Shown one piece after another: positions 38,924-46,332 of a DNA stretch of 64,000 nt; within the stretch, counting starts at the first letter, position 1; each line of letters opens with the position of its first letter. This stretch comes from Methylobacterium isbiliense (lineage in GTDB: Bacteria; Pseudomonadota; Alphaproteobacteria; Rhizobiales; Beijerinckiaceae): NCBI RefSeq assembly GCF_022179325.1, contig NZ_BPQQ01000086.1, forward strand, positions 1 through 64,000, written 5' to 3'. Below the pieces are notes generated by a model that saw nothing but the letters and a program-made list of their open reading frames with translations, had not been told where the DNA came from and ran no database searches. Made by a program: the position numbers and the translations under genes.

Positions 38924-40410
38924 AATGTCCGCTGTCAACCCTCGACGCGAGCTTGTCCTGCCCGCTAGTCAGCGGCCGCATAACGATGATCGCGCAGAGG
39001 TGGAGACGAGGCCTGAAGGACGTCGGTGATCAAGCTCTGATGCGCGGGTTGGTTACCGCAGGTCCGAGTGTGCGTCCGGGGCGTTCCCTGTCTTACTGCG
39101 GGCGTCGGCGATGCCGGCCACAAACCGTCTGACGGGAGTTCCCCTGCCGTGGCCTCGCCCCCGCCGCTGCGCGCGGATGGAGGTGAGACTCCCTGATCAG
39201 CGAACGGTCGCCTCCCGTCCCACCGCCCACATGAAGCCGGCAAGCTCGCGGGCGATCGCGGTGCAGACCACCGTGCTCTTCTTGCCCCGAGCACTGAGCG
39301 AGCGATAGCGCGCGGTCAGGCGGCTCTGCGCTTTCCAGGCGATCTCGCGGATCCGTGGCGTCGCGCGCTCGAGTTTATAGAGCTTCATCTTGCCAATCTT
39401 TGGGGGGAAGCGATAAGTCCAGGCGCTCTCAACCAGCATATGCCGGACGCGTCCATTGCCAGCCTTGGTGATGGCGCCACGGCGTACCGTATCGCCGGTC
39501 GAGCGCTCGCTGGGCACCAGGCCGAGATAGCTCATCAGCTGACGGGGGCTCTCGAAGCGCGCAAGGTCGCCGACCTCTGTCACGAAGGTGACCGCGACGA
39601 TGAGGTCGACGCCGCGCAACGCCTGCAGCGCCTGGACGATCGGCGCGAAGGACCACGTCGCCACGAACTCCTCAATCGCAGCTTCGAGGCGCTTCACCCG
39701 GTCCGTCGCGACGCGCAAGGCGTCGACCATCTCCTGCAACGCGATCTGATGGGCATAATGCTCGAAGGACTGCTCCTGAAGCCAGCGCAGGTAACGCATC
39801 GTCCAGGCCTTCTTGCGGGGAAAGACGCGGCCGTGCTTGAGCATGAAGGCGCCGATCTGCTGGCGATGCACGCGCTGTGTCTCGACTGCTGCGGCTCTGG
39901 CACGCACGAGGTCGCGCATCGCTTCATGTTCGGCGTCCGGAACCCAGACCGCGGTCAGTTCGCCCGCACGTAAAAGGCGCGCCAAGGCCACCGCGTCGCG
40001 TCGGTTGGTCTTGATCCGGTCGCCAGGCTTCCTTGGAATGAGTGATGGCGCCACCACGGTGCATTCGTGGCCCAATGACGTGATGAGGCGGTGGAGGCCG
40101 TAGCCCGTCGGTCCGGCTTCGTAGCAGAAATGCGCCGTCTTCCCGCTGGCGATCTTTTTGATGACCCGCCGCATGCTCTCGTCGTCGGCATCGACCTCGC
40201 CAAGAAACCGCACCTCGCCTGCGCGGCCGCTCTCAGCCACCGCCACCGCATTGCGGAGCTTGGCCACGTCGATCCCGACGAAAACCTGTGTATGCTCTTC
40301 CACGGCTCGCCCTCCTGCGCTGAGGATCGGCCCGGCCAATCCGGGCAACCCTCGCCGCGGCAGTGTAGGGCGAGCCGCCTCAGCGCCGCAGGCGGACATA
40401 CGGTCTTACC
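38924..40410 (-). mobile_element. IS110-family insertion sequence inside the outer IS66 tnpC
   Basis: About 1.49 kb between two copies of TTCCAG (38918-38923 and 40411-40416). It has one transposase gene with a long non-coding stretch on its 3' side (38924-39196, about 270 bp, no ORF seen) and about 107 bp on the 5' side. No terminal inverted repeats are visible, as usual for IS110. One of the flanking non-coding stretches may encode the bridge RNA that IS110 elements use for target choice; I cannot fold it by eye with certainty. Confidence 0.8.
39197..40303 (-). CDS. IS110/IS116-family transposase
   Basis: A 368-aa DEDD transposase from GTG 40303 (EEHTQVFVGIDVAKLRNAVA; Asp in GIDVAK). Other catalytic acids: YEAGPTGYGLHRLI (Glu), the KTNRRDAVALARLLRAGELT block (Asp pair). 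The C-terminal transposase_20 domain has LQALRGVDLIVAVTFVTEVG, FESPRQLMSYLGLVPSERST, GAITKAGNGRVRHMLVESAW with the conserved Ser region. An in-frame ATG 32 codons upstream is less likely because the family starts a few residues before VGIDVAK. Intact. Confidence 0.92.
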   Translation of the reverse strand: MEEHTQVFVGIDVAKLRNAVAVAESGRAGEVRFLGEVDADDESMRRVIKKIASGKTAHFCYEAGPTGYGLHRLITSLGHECTVVAPSLIPRKPGDRIKTNRRDAVALARLLRAGELTAVWVPDAEHEAMRDLVRARAAAVETQRVHRQQIGAFMLKHGRVFPRKKAWTMRYLRWLQEQSFEHYAHQIALQEMVDALRVATDRVKRLEAAIEEFVATWSFAPIVQALQALRGVDLIVAVTFVTEVGDLARFESPRQLMSYLGLVPSERSTGDTVRRGAITKAGNGRVRHMLVESAWTYRFPPKIGKMKLYKLERATPRIREIAWKAQSRLTARYRSLSARGKKSTVVCTAIARELAGFMWAVGREATVR

Positions 40411-40662
40411 TTCCAGATCCTCGAGCTGCATCTCCATCTGGTCGAGGAGCCGCGCTTTGCGCTCCGAGCGCGTGCCGTAGAGCTCGCGCCGGAGCTTCTC
40501 GATCTCCAGCTTTAGGCGCCCGATCAGCGCGTCCGTGCTGCTGCTCGCAGCCCGTTCCCGGGCCGCCACTGCCTCGGCTTCCAGACGTGCCGCGCGCTCC
40601 GCCAGGATCATCGCATGGGCGGCGGCGAGGTCGCTCGGCAGGGCATCGGAGGTGTTCGTCAC
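40411..40662 (-). pseudogene. tnpC: Outer IS66 TnpC, N-terminal piece (1 of 3)
   Basis: From ATG 40662: MTNTSDALPSDLAAAHAMIL, then the coiled-coil AERAARLEAEAVAARERAAS and LKLEIEKLRRELYGTRSERK, ending EMQLEDLE at the IS110 border. The frame would run on into the IS110 for about 150 codons as a chimeric ORF. Matches the start of the inner TnpC almost residue for residue. Confidence 0.9.
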
Positions 40663-40706
40663 AGGACGATGGAATCACATCCACCGCCAATCGCAAGCGC
40701 AAATCC

Positions 40707-41054
40707 TCATCCTGTCGCGCTGGGACGCCAACTCCGCTGCGGCATCCGCCAGTCGATGCCTTCGAGCAAGTAGCCGAGCTGAGCCGGCGTGATCGTCACG
40801 ACGCCGTGCGCCGGCGACGGCCAGAGGAACCGGCCACGCTCTAGCCGCTTCGAGAACAGGCAGGCTCCCTGGCCGTCATACCAGATCACCTTGACCAGAT
40901 CGCCGCGCCGGCCGCGAAAGACGAAGAGATGACCGCCATGGGGATCGCGACGCAGCACTTCCTGCACCTGCAGCGCCAGGCCGGCGAAGCCCTTGCGCAT
41001 ATCCGTATGGCCCGTCGCCAGCCACACCCGCACTCCGCTCGGGACAGGGATCAT
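40707..41054 (-). CDS. tnpB: IS66 accessory protein TnpB (outer element)
   Basis: A 115-aa Orf2 protein from ATG 41054, overlapping the tnpA stop. Same signature as the inner copy ([40 protein letters not shown]), differing mostly in the last ten residues ([16 protein letters not shown]). Intact, but the element lacks a working tnpC. Confidence 0.94.
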   Translation of the reverse strand: MIPVPSGVRVWLATGHTDMRKGFAGLALQVQEVLRRDPHGGHLFVFRGRRGDLVKVIWYDGQGACLFSKRLERGRFLWPSPAHGVVTITPAQLGYLLEGIDWRMPQRSWRPSATG

Positions 41055-41437
41055 CGCAGGGTCTCCAGCCCCCGAGCCAACGCCAGCACGGCCGCGATAT
41101 CGACCTGACCCTCGACCACGATCCGCCGGCCGCAACGAAGCACGATCTCCGTCCTCGGCATCGATGTCGCAGCCTGTGGCGCCGGAGCAGGCTCAGCGGT
41201 CACAACCGCCGGAACGAAGCCGGGCGCCGGCTCGTCGTGCCGGGCCAGGAATGCACGCCGCCAGATCAGGAGAAGCGACCGCGAAATGTTATGCCGCCGA
41301 GCCGTCGCCGAGATCTGCCGCGGTGCGCTCAGGCTCTCCAGAACAATCCGTTCCTTCGCCGCCTCGCTCCATCGGCGCCGGCGACCAGTCTCGACAATCT
41401 CAAGCCGCTCGAAAGCACTGTCCGTATGCCTGTCCAT
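41051..41437 (-). CDS. tnpA: IS66 accessory protein TnpA (outer element)
   Basis: A 128-aa Orf1 protein from ATG 41437 (another ATG lies 5 codons upstream at 41452). HTH region [20 protein letters not shown] and [21 protein letters not shown]-terminal [20 protein letters not shown]. Clearly different from the inner element's TnpA, while TnpB and TnpC are nearly the same in the two elements, hinting at mosaic exchange between IS66 copies. Confidence 0.88.
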   Translation of the reverse strand: MDRHTDSAFERLEIVETGRRRRWSEAAKERIVLESLSAPRQISATARRHNISRSLLLIWRRAFLARHDEPAPGFVPAVVTAEPAPAPQAATSMPRTEIVLRCGRRIVVEGQVDIAAVLALARGLETLR

Positions 41438-41505
41438 ACGTCCTGTACTCAACGATCCAGGGCATCCCTCGCAAGGTGGCTCTAACCGGAGGGATACGAT
41501 TCATT

Positions 41506-41667
41506 CGCGCATGGCCTACTTTACTTTCCGTCAAGGCGGCCGGGCTACCCGTGGTCGTCTCACCGAGTCAATACTCAAGGGGAGAAGACGTTGCCGAGGC
41601 ACATGCACTGCTGACAAACCTGAGCGAGTTCGACACCAGTGCTTGGCTGCTGTCGAATCGGCGAACG
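41506..41667 (+). pseudogene. Decayed second cbbY copy, 3' piece
   Basis: Reads LLSVKAAGLPVVVSPSQYSR, then GEDVAEAHALLTNLSEFDTS, against LLAAKNAGLRVVVTPSHYSA and GEDFAEADLRLPDLASFEIA in the intact CbbY. Rejoining to 34323 across the IS66 target site does not give one frame; a single-base loss lies in TACTTTCC just after the junction. The gene was therefore damaged besides the insertion. It converges on the nickel permease gene, ending just before it. Confidence 0.75.
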
Positions 41668-42387
41668 TCAGATAACCGCCAGCAGCGATGGCACTCTCTC
41701 GACGAGGATGTGGAGCCCAATCGCAGCCGTCGCCATCCCGACGATGACCTGGAGCGCCCGGTTCGCGACTGTTAGCGCTGATGCCGTCAGCGTGAGTGGA
41801 ACAGCGATAATGCAGCTGAGCAGCGCCATCCCCGCCACGGAGCCTAAACCAAAGACTAGGATGTAAGCGACCCCCCACCATGGCGACTCGAGCGTTGCCG
41901 CCGTCAGCACGATGAGCGCCGCCGACCCCGCCATGCCATGGACAAGGCCGACCGCAAACGTCCGCCACGGCAGACTGCTTGGGTGTTCGTGCTGGTGCGC
42001 ACTTCTGGAATGCGGTTGCGCGTCACCACGGTGGGAATGCGCATGAATATGCACCTCGGTCGGCGCATGACGGTGGCTGTGAAAATGTACCCGATCACGC
42101 CAGACGCGATAGAGCAGGTGGCCGCCAAGACCCATAAGCATCAAACCAACGACGGACTCGAACAGATTCGCAGCACTGTCGGGCATGGACTTGGCCATGA
42201 AAAGGCAAACACCGCCGACGATGAGAAGGGTTACCGTGTGGCCGATGCCCCAGACGACGCCGTGCCGTACAATAGATCGAACGCCACGCTTGCCGGCGGC
42301 GATACTGGCGACCGCTGCGACGTGGTCGGCTTGAATCGCGTGCTGCATGCCTATGAGGAAACCCAGGGTCAAACTCGATATCAGCAT
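41668..42387 (-). CDS. Nickel permease, NicO/HupE-like with HX4DH motif
   Basis: A 239-aa membrane protein with about six hydrophobic segments. The first helix carries GFLIGMQHAIQADHVAAVAS, in which HAIQADH is the H-x4-D-H nickel/cobalt permease signature; a second helix has VVWGIGHTVTLLIVGGVCLF. A central cytoplasmic-type loop is very His-rich (HFHSHRHAPTEVHIHAHSHR), likely a nickel-binding buffer. C-terminal half: FAVGLVHGMAGSAALIVLTA. Placed last in the hydrogenase cluster, it should supply nickel for HypA/HypB. Exact subfamily uncertain. Confidence 0.87.
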   Translation of the reverse strand: MLISSLTLGFLIGMQHAIQADHVAAVASIAAGKRGVRSIVRHGVVWGIGHTVTLLIVGGVCLFMAKSMPDSAANLFESVVGLMLMGLGGHLLYRVWRDRVHFHSHRHAPTEVHIHAHSHRGDAQPHSRSAHQHEHPSSLPWRTFAVGLVHGMAGSAALIVLTAATLESPWWGVAYILVFGLGSVAGMALLSCIIAVPLTLTASALTVANRALQVIVGMATAAIGLHILVERVPSLLAVI

Positions 42388-42483
42388 GCGGAGACCTCGA
42401 TCAATGGCAGTGGCTGGCGTGGGTCTTATTCGATCATGTCGGCTTCAGACGGCCCCAATCTTCAAGCCTCGCGCATAGCCGGG

Positions 42484-43023
42484 TCACTGGCGTCCCTTGC
42501 CGCCAGAACTGATATAGTCGGCCAGGGCAGTTTGTTGCTTGGCGATATCGGTAAGGGTGTGATGTACCCGTTTGACGACCGCGCGCATGAAGTCGAACAT
42601 CAGCTGCGGATGTTCGGAAATCAGCGGCCGAAAATCTTCTGCTTTGAATTGTAGAACCGTTGCCTCGCCAAGGGCCATGACCGACAGCGTCGGGGGCGTT
42701 CCATCGATGAAACTTAGTTCGCCCACGAGATCGCCTTCCTCCAGCACATGCAGGATTTGAGGTTTCCGATCACTCCTCTCACTTTCGCGGATTCGTACCA
42801 ACTTGCCGCTTGCGACAAGATAGAAGCTGGTAGTCGGTTCGCCCTCTCTCAACAGATAGTCCCCGGCCTTCAGGCGGATCTCCGAAGAGGCACGCTCAGC
42901 TAGAATCCGCGCTCCCTCGGCACCGATGTAGTCGCCGATGGGAGCCTGCTGGATCAGCAGGCAGCGGCGAGCGACGGCTTCAGCGTTCGCAGGCTCGCCC
43001 TGCGCAGTTTCAGTCATGTCCAA
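42484..43023 (-). CDS. hoxI: HoxI-like cyclic-nucleotide-binding-domain protein of the soluble hydrogenase
   Basis: A 179-aa protein with a Crp-type cNMP-binding fold (about residues 30-150) and no DNA-binding domain: LLREGEPTTSFYLVASGKLV, EEGDLVGELSFIDGTPPTLS, ATVLQFKAEDFRPLISEHPQ. The position just after hoxW in a hoxFUYHWI order is that of HoxI in the Ralstonia eutropha NAD-reducing hydrogenase, where it binds the HoxFU module. It overlaps hoxW by 14 bp. The PGELSFID pocket suggests nucleotide binding, ligand not determined. Confidence 0.85.
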   Translation of the reverse strand: MDMTETAQGEPANAEAVARRCLLIQQAPIGDYIGAEGARILAERASSEIRLKAGDYLLREGEPTTSFYLVASGKLVRIRESERSDRKPQILHVLEEGDLVGELSFIDGTPPTLSVMALGEATVLQFKAEDFRPLISEHPQLMFDFMRAVVKRVHHTLTDIAKQQTALADYISSGGKGRQ

Positions 43024-43525
43024 TCCCTTTCGAGGCGAAAAGTTGTTTCGCAGTTTCCAAGTTGCGGGTCGCCGCTTCAGTCAGTCCCACTTTCAACCCC
43101 CAATCATATCCTCGGATGGTCAGCAACTGAACCTGGGGCATCCGACCGAAGCATACCCGGCAGACGTCGATAACGGTCGGAACTGAAAGTGCGTGCGAAG
43201 TGAAACTGAGATCAAACCGGCCCGCGACCGTTTCAACCCTGACGCTGTCGATATCCGACGCCTTGGTCGCATCCACAAACAGGACCCGCTCCTTGCGAGA
43301 GATCAGATCGGCATCCTCGGGCATGAGCTGATAGTGGCGGACCAGTTCGGCCCTTGGGCAAAGGCCCGAGTTCTCCACCCAATCAACAAAAGCCCAGCCC
43401 AACCCGTCATCTTGTCGCCCGACATTGCCAATGCCGTAGATTAGGCAGTTGTCGTAGTCGAAATCGGCGATCCTGGGCCGAACCGGTTCAGCGCACGCAT
43501 TCGTCAACGAGTTTTCCTTCGGCAT
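43010..43525 (-). CDS. hoxW: HoxW, endopeptidase for HoxH maturation
   Basis: A 171-aa member of the hydrogenase maturation protease family. The nickel-sensing motif GIGNVGRQDDGLGWAFVD holds the GxGN and the Asp used to test nickel insertion; a second conserved acidic site is in RVLFVDATKASDIDSV; the SFTSHALSVP segment has the conserved His. It removes the C-terminal peptide of HoxH. It overlaps hoxH by 38 bp. The start could be as late as a GTG/ATG before FDYDNCLIYGIG, but the upstream ATG is acceptable. Confidence 0.9.
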   Translation of the reverse strand: MPKENSLTNACAEPVRPRIADFDYDNCLIYGIGNVGRQDDGLGWAFVDWVENSGLCPRAELVRHYQLMPEDADLISRKERVLFVDATKASDIDSVRVETVAGRFDLSFTSHALSVPTVIDVCRVCFGRMPQVQLLTIRGYDWGLKVGLTEAATRNLETAKQLFASKGIGHD

Positions 43526-44990
43526 CGAGGATCGAGACGATCAGCGGCATCTGTCCCATGGCGTGGGTGGCGCAGCTCAGGCAGGGATCATAGGCGCGAA
43601 TACCGACCTCGATCGCGTTCATCATGCCTTCGGTGATCGTCTCCTGCCCACTCAGGAAAGTATCGGCCACCGAGGCGATAGTGCGGTTCATCACCTGGTT
43701 GTTTTGGGTCGTTGCAACGACCAGATTGGCGAAGGTGATCTTGCCTTCTCGGTCGGCACGGTAGTGATGGAGAAGGGTGCCGCGGGGCGCCTCGACCACG
43801 CCGATGCCTTCGCCGGTCCAGTCGGAGTTGGGCGGGTTCAGAACCAGGTCGTTCCCCTGCAACTCCGGATCCCTCAGCAGGTTGCGAATCTGTTCGGCTG
43901 AATGCAGAATCTCGATCGCGCGCGCCCAGTTGGTGTGCAGTGTGGCGTCGCTGGCTTTGCCTCCGGCATAGTCATGGAACCGCTCGAGCGCGGCCTTCGC
44001 CAGCGGCGTGTCGTCCCCATAGGATTTCGTCACGTTCACCCGAGCCAGCGGACCAACCCGCACCGATCCCTTTTCGCGGCCAAAAGCCTTGAGGTAGGGG
44101 AACTTCATGTAGCTCCACTCCTCGGTCGCCTCGCTGAAGGCGTCGAGGTAATCGTGGTAGTCCAGCTCTTGGACGATGTTCTTGTCGCGATCGACGATGC
44201 GCAGTCGGCCGTGATAGTAGTCTACGTTTCCCGTCTCGTCGACCAGCGACATGTTGAGAGCCGGGACGACGGCGAAATTATCGATCATGTCCCGGTTTTT
44301 CTCGTGATAGCTGTAGAAAAGTCTGAGCGCGTCCTGCGCATAGTCGATCACCGTATCGACACCTATCAGATCACCGGTGCCGTTGAGGAGCCGGTCGCGT
44401 GCGGCGGTGTCGAGATTGCCATTCACGCCGCCGGGAACCGAACTGATGCCGTGCATGCGCTTGCCCAGCACCGCTACGATGACCTCTTGCCCCCATTTGC
44501 GTAGCGCGACCACGCGGCGGACCAACTCCGCGTTAGCCTCGATCAAGCCCAGCACGTTACGCTGTTCGGGGGGCGCGTCGATGCCGAACATCATCTCCGG
44601 TGCGATCAGATAGAAATAGGCAGTGACATGGGATTGCAGCTGCTGGCCGTAATGGCCCAACCGGCGCATTTTCTCGGCGGTACGGGTGATCTGCTTGCCG
44701 TCGGCGTAGCCGACGCCGATCATGTCGTCCAGCGCCTTGGCACCGCACAGGTGATGGCTGACGAAGCAGATGCCACAGATACGCTGCAGGAACATCGGCG
44801 CTTCCCAATAGGGATGCCCCTGGATGAATTTCTCGAATCCGCGGAATTCCACCACATGCAGCCGGGCGCCCACGACCTTGTTGGCGGCGTCGAGGTGCAC
44901 GGTGACCTTGCCGTGTCCCTCGACCCGCGTTACCGGGTCGATAACGAGTTTGCGGCCTGTGACTGCATCACCGACGATTGTGTCTTCCAT
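43488..44990 (-). CDS. hoxH: HoxH, large subunit of NAD-reducing [NiFe]-hydrogenase (group 3d)
   Basis: A 500-aa catalytic subunit. NiFe ligands: Cys72 and Cys75 in RICGICFVSH; Cys470 and Cys473 in DPCLSCATH. HoxW would cut after His476, removing 24 residues. The N-terminal IDPVTRVEGHGKVTVHLD and the lengthy central domain agree with group 3d HoxH rather than membrane-bound types. Partner of HoxY. All ligands are intact. An 11-bp gap separates it from hoxY. Confidence 0.96.
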   Translation of the reverse strand: MEDTIVGDAVTGRKLVIDPVTRVEGHGKVTVHLDAANKVVGARLHVVEFRGFEKFIQGHPYWEAPMFLQRICGICFVSHHLCGAKALDDMIGVGYADGKQITRTAEKMRRLGHYGQQLQSHVTAYFYLIAPEMMFGIDAPPEQRNVLGLIEANAELVRRVVALRKWGQEVIVAVLGKRMHGISSVPGGVNGNLDTAARDRLLNGTGDLIGVDTVIDYAQDALRLFYSYHEKNRDMIDNFAVVPALNMSLVDETGNVDYYHGRLRIVDRDKNIVQELDYHDYLDAFSEATEEWSYMKFPYLKAFGREKGSVRVGPLARVNVTKSYGDDTPLAKAALERFHDYAGGKASDATLHTNWARAIEILHSAEQIRNLLRDPELQGNDLVLNPPNSDWTGEGIGVVEAPRGTLLHHYRADREGKITFANLVVATTQNNQVMNRTIASVADTFLSGQETITEGMMNAIEVGIRAYDPCLSCATHAMGQMPLIVSILDAEGKLVDECVR

Positions 44991-45001
44991 CAGAGTGTCC
45001 C

Positions 45002-45631
45002 TTAGTCAAAACGGTTGATGTGGGCGGGAATGCTAAATTTCCGGCCGTGGACAAGATCATCGAGCACCTTGAAGATCGTCTGCCCGTCGGGCGGACAACC
45101 AGGTATGAAATAGTCGATCTGCACCACCTCGTGCAGCGGATAGACCTTGGTGGTGATCCTCGGGATGTCCTCGTGATAGGGAATGGTCGGCGCCTGCTGA
45201 AGCGGGCGTGTCGGCGAATCGACATAGGCCTCGCGCAGGCAGTCCTCCAGCGGTACCAGATTGCGCATGGCGGGCACGCCGCCCCAGACCGCGCAGGCCC
45301 CGACCGAGATTAGCACATCGCAGTTCTCGCGGAAATGTTCGAGCGTTTCGATGTTCTCCTCATTGGCGACTCCGCCTTCGACGAAGCCGATCGCGGCGCG
45401 CCGGGGAATCCGCTTGACGTCGGTGAAGGAGGCGCGCGTGATCGTGACCTTCTCCAAGAGCTTCAACAGGTTCTCGTCCATGTCCAAGAACGACAGCGTG
45501 CAGCCCCAGCAGCCGCATAGTCCGATCATGGCCACGTGGATCTTCTCGTCCCGCACCGCCATGACGGCGGGGTCCATAGCGGTTCTGGGCAGATGATGGG
45601 ATAAAACTTCGTCCTTGCCGCGATGGCTCAT
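45002..45631 (-). CDS. hoxY: HoxY, small subunit of NAD-reducing [NiFe]-hydrogenase
   Basis: A 209-aa electron-transfer subunit that binds the proximal [4Fe-4S] cluster: Cys ligands in GLCGCWGCTLSFLDMDENL, GACAVWGGVPAMRN and IPGCPPDGQTIF. It lacks the long C-terminal domain with medial and distal clusters found in membrane-bound enzymes, as expected for group 3d. No Tat signal; cytoplasmic. Overlaps the hoxU stop by 4 bp. Confidence 0.95.
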   Translation of the reverse strand: MSHRGKDEVLSHHLPRTAMDPAVMAVRDEKIHVAMIGLCGCWGCTLSFLDMDENLLKLLEKVTITRASFTDVKRIPRRAAIGFVEGGVANEENIETLEHFRENCDVLISVGACAVWGGVPAMRNLVPLEDCLREAYVDSPTRPLQQAPTIPYHEDIPRITTKVYPLHEVVQIDYFIPGCPPDGQTIFKVLDDLVHGRKFSIPAHINRFD

Positions 45632-46332
45632 TTGTTATCCTCCTCCAGAGCGCGTTCGCGGATCGATCGGATGTCGAACTTGCGCTTTCCTATTGGGTCA
45701 TTGTAGCCGCGCCCCTTCTCGATGATGCAGCCGACCGGGCACATCTCGGCGGCTTCGCGGGCTTGTTCGGGGGGCATCCGATCGGCCAGTTCCACGTCGA
45801 TGTCGATGCGGGCGTGTGTCCCGCGGCCATGGATGGAGAAGATCTTGCGGCCGGTTTCCCGGTCGCGGACGAATTCCACGCAGCGCTGACAGAAGATGCA
45901 GCGGTCGCGCTCCAGAAAGATGAGGCGGGCCGCTTGGTCGCGCTCGCGCTCGGGAAAGCGGTAGGGAAAGCGCGACACCACCATCTCGACCTCATAGGCC
46001 ACCGCCTGCAACTCGCAGCGGCCGCTTTTCTCGCAGCTCGGGCAATTGTGGTTGCCTTCCGAGAAATTCGCCTCGACCAGCGCCTTGCGCATGTCCGCAA
46101 CCTCGGGCTTCGCAACCTCGACCACCATGTCGCCGCTGATCCTGACCGTGCAGGCGGGCATGATACTGCCATTGACCACGACCGAACACACCCGGCACGT
46201 TCCCAGACAGGGCCTGCCGCGCATGTAGCAAAGCGACGGAATATAAACGCCGTTGTCGGCAGCTACATCGATCAGGGTCTCGCCTTCAGAGGCCGAGATT
46301 TCCTTGCCGTCAATGGAAAGCTTGGTGGCCAC
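45628..46332 (-). CDS. hoxU: HoxU, Fe-S diaphorase subunit
   Basis: A 234-aa protein homologous to the N-terminal part of NuoG. [2Fe-2S] site: SLCYMRGRPCLGTCRVCSV with a later Cys in MPACTVRI. His-Cys3 [4Fe-4S] site: HNCPSCEKSGRCELQAVA. [4Fe-4S] sites: DRCIFCQRCVEF and a final MCPVGCIIEKGR. It wires HoxF to HoxYH. The start is GTG 46332, whose G is also the last base of the hoxF stop TAG. Confidence 0.95.
   Translation of the reverse strand: MATKLSIDGKEISASEGETLIDVAADNGVYIPSLCYMRGRPCLGTCRVCSVVVNGSIMPACTVRISGDMVVEVAKPEVADMRKALVEANFSEGNHNCPSCEKSGRCELQAVAYEVEMVVSRFPYRFPERERDQAARLIFLERDRCIFCQRCVEFVRDRETGRKIFSIHGRGTHARIDIDVELADRMPPEQAREAAEMCPVGCIIEKGRGYNDPIGKRKFDIRSIRERALEEDNK

Larger units (their letters stand above)
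34324..41497 (-). mobile_element. Outer IS66-family element carrying nested IS66 and IS110 insertions
   Basis: Imperfect inverted ends (GTAACCCTCCGG at the left; GTATCCCTCCGG read inward from the right) are flanked by direct repeats of GATTCATT at 34316-34323 and 41498-41505, the 8-bp IS66 duplication. It entered the second cbbY copy. Its genes are tnpA, tnpB and tnpC; tnpC is split in three by an IS110 (38924-40410) and another IS66 (35507-38682). Removing both leaves about 2.5 kb, the normal IS66 size. Confidence 0.92.

Noticed and set aside
39955-40410. Chimeric frame joining outer TnpC to antisense-phase IS110 sequence
   Set aside because: Continues from tnpC by chance into the IS110 in a frame different from its transposase.
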